Part shown: positions 62,676 through 64,000 of the stretch, piece by piece
Layout of the letters: each line of letters begins with the position of its first letter
How positions within the stretch are numbered: the first letter of the stretch is position 1
NCBI RefSeq assembly: GCF_000767615.3
Contig: NZ_CP009553.3
Span: forward strand, 1,054,001-1,118,000
Direction: 5' to 3'
Source of the DNA: Pandoraea pnomenusa
GTDB lineage: Bacteria; Pseudomonadota; Gammaproteobacteria; Burkholderiales; Burkholderiaceae
DNA: 64,000 bases
Program-made: the position numbers and the translations under genes
The notes under the pieces: generated by a model
Seen by the model: the letters and a program-made list of their open reading frames with translations, nothing else
Told to the model about the DNA's origin: nothing
Database searches by the model: none

Positions 62676-62710
62676 CGAGCGCCCCTCACCGCTCCCGCTC
62701 CTGAAATGCA

Positions 62711-62740
62711 CAGCGGCGCCCTCGGGCGCCGCTGCGTTTC
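62711..62740 (+). terminator. Intrinsic terminator after the pabB-pabC gene
   Basis: CAGCGGCGCC, loop CTCG, GGCGCCGCTG, then CGTTTC. A perfect ten-base stem, 35 bp after the stop, between two converging genes. Confidence 0.8.
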
Positions 62741-62854
62741 TCCTCGACCTGCACGTCGACCTGCACATCGCTTCACGCATCGCGGCCCGCGCTGGGACCG
62801 TCGATGCGCGCGGAGCGTTGCGTGTCGCGTATCGTGCGAGGCGTGTCGCGTCGC

Positions 62855-63892
62855 TCAGCTTCCCTGACGCGACGCCATCTCCGGCACGAACAGTTCGCTC
62901 CACTTCGCCGGCCGCGTCTTGATCGTGCCCGCGCGGCTCATGAATTCGACATATTGCATCAGGCCGTTGGGCGTGGTGGTGAACTGCAGGCCCGGATCGG
63001 CCAGCATCTGTTCGATCTCCGCTTGCGGAAGGTTCATCTTCGACACGCGCAGGAAGGTCTTCGCCGCGCCCACGTGATCCTTCGCGATATAGGCCGCGGC
63101 TTCGTCCTGTGCCGCCAGAATCGCCTGGACCAGCTTCGGATTCTGCACCGTGAACTGCTTCGGCGCGAATACCACGTCGATGGTGATGTTGCCGAGCACG
63201 TCGGTCGAATTCAGCACGCGCTTGATGCGCGGGTCCTTCAGCTCCTGATACGAGAACGGCGGCGAGGTGAAGTGCGCGGTGATCTCCGTCTTGCCCGAGA
63301 GCAGGGCGCTCACGGCTTCCGGATGGCTCAGGCTGACGGTTTGCGGGTCGAGCTTCGCATAGTTCTCGATGCCGAAGGTCTTTGCCACGGCCATTTGCAG
63401 CAGCACGGCCGAGAGCGATGTCTTGATACCCGGAATCGCGATCTTGTCCTTCGGCGTGAAGTCCTTGAGCGTCTTGATGTTCGGGTTGTTCGTGTTGAGC
63501 CAGAGCGGGCCGGTCGACAGCGCCGACAGGCCGATCACCTCCGAGCGCGGAATGCCGTGCGCCTTCGACCACAGCGTGACGAAGCCCGGTGCGCCGGTGC
63601 CGGCCACGTCGAGATTGCCGGCGAGCATCGCGTCGTTGATCACGTTGCCGCCGTCGAGAATGGTCCACGTGGTCTTCACGTCGCCCAGACCCATTGCCTT
63701 GGCGTGCTTCTCGATCAGATGCTGGTCGCGCATGACCATGAGTGGCAGATAGAGAATGCCGTAGCCGTGCGACAGGCGCACGGTGCTCGCTTCGGCGTGG
63801 GCAACGTTGCCCAGCGGTGCGAGCGTGGCCGCGGCCGTCGTGACCGCCAGCGCGAGCGTGCTGGCCCAGCGCGTGAAATGACGTCGATTCAT
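62855..63892 (-). CDS. ABC transporter substrate-binding protein (SsuA/TauA/NrtA-like)
   Basis: A 345-residue periplasmic binding protein of the sulfonate/nitrate/taurine type. The Arg-rich N-terminus MNRRHFTRW, followed by a hydrophobic signal, could use Tat or Sec. The mature fold begins STVRLSHGYGILYLPLMVM, with MLAGNLDVAGTGAPGFV and LLQMAVAKTFGIENY. The ligand cannot be read from sequence. It lies on the minus strand, 54 bp downstream of a partial permease gene at the right window edge, forming the end of an uptake operon. Confidence 0.88.
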   Translation of the reverse strand: MNRRHFTRWASTLALAVTTAAATLAPLGNVAHAEASTVRLSHGYGILYLPLMVMRDQHLIEKHAKAMGLGDVKTTWTILDGGNVINDAMLAGNLDVAGTGAPGFVTLWSKAHGIPRSEVIGLSALSTGPLWLNTNNPNIKTLKDFTPKDKIAIPGIKTSLSAVLLQMAVAKTFGIENYAKLDPQTVSLSHPEAVSALLSGKTEITAHFTSPPFSYQELKDPRIKRVLNSTDVLGNITIDVVFAPKQFTVQNPKLVQAILAAQDEAAAYIAKDHVGAAKTFLRVSKMNLPQAEIEQMLADPGLQFTTTPNGLMQYVEFMSRAGTIKTRPAKWSELFVPEMASRQGS

Positions 63893-63946
63893 GATGTTGT
63901 CGTCTCCGGATAGTTGGAATTATTCATGCCCCCGAGGGGGCGTCGA

Positions 63947-64000
63947 TCAATGCTGCATGCCCCAGCGATGCAGCGTGCGTTTCTCGATACGGGCGAACAG
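63947..64000 (-). CDS. ABC transporter permease, C-terminal fragment (runs off the window)
   Basis: The last 17 codons and the stop of a gene that continues past the window. It ends LFARIEKRTLHRWGMQH, which fits the usual tail of SsuC/TauC-type permeases (EKRxxxW). The ABC-binding-protein gene follows at once, supporting this call. Confidence 0.6.
   Translation of the reverse strand: MFARIEKRTLHRWGMQH

Overview
The window looks like a chromosomal segment of a high-GC betaproteobacterium of the Burkholderiaceae. Pandoraea, or a close relative in the Burkholderia/Cupriavidus/Ralstonia group, is my best guess. The guess rests on the core order hrcA, hemH, hslR, grpE, dnaK, dnaJ with nadK and recN alongside, on the glnE / yhdP-like / nitrilase / tldD / aroG block, and on an ftrABCD iron operon. 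I see no tRNA, rRNA, CRISPR array, transposase or phage gene.

Region 1 (1-8.5 kb) is accessory. An Rrf2 regulator faces a thioredoxin-reductase-like flavoenzyme across a perfect inverted repeat. Next comes a four-gene minus-strand operon: a BlaI repressor, an M56 (BlaR1-like) membrane receptor whose sensor half is a PBP7-like S11 D,D-peptidase domain, a class A beta-lactamase with an altered KTG box, and an acyltransferase-3 membrane protein. The operon is flanked by two directly oriented 53-bp repeats. Single-gene accessory enzymes follow.

Region 2 (8.6-16 kb) holds two LysR / short-chain dehydrogenase pairs, a pirin, an aldo/keto reductase and a cytochrome c. Region 3 (16.2-20.3 kb) is a polar amino-acid ABC transporter operon next to an Lrp/AsnC regulator. 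Region 4 (20.4-24 kb) is ftrABCD for ferrous iron uptake, with a likely Fur box and a frameshifted ftrA.

Region 5 (24-36 kb) carries ubiA, proC, the YggS PLP protein, glutathione peroxidase, a MocR regulator with a three-half-site operator, and glycolate oxidase genes (glcD, glcE and a second FAD oxidase). A voltage-gated-type K+ channel sits between glcD and glcE, and no glcF is present. A PduO-type adenosyltransferase follows.

Region 6 (36-51 kb) is housekeeping: aroG behind a Phe/Tyr-rich leader peptide with a classical four-segment attenuator, tldD, a nitrilase, a YhdP-like protein, glnE, recN, nadK and hrcA. Region 7 (51-64 kb) has a FecR/DUF6600 protein with a collagen-like stretch, hemH-hslR, a small membrane protein, the sigma32-preceded grpE / thioredoxin-like / dnaK / dnaJ cluster, a pabB-pabC fusion, and the end of an SsuA/SsuC-type transporter operon.

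The two observations most worth following are the M56-S11 receptor in the beta-lactamase operon and the aroG attenuator.
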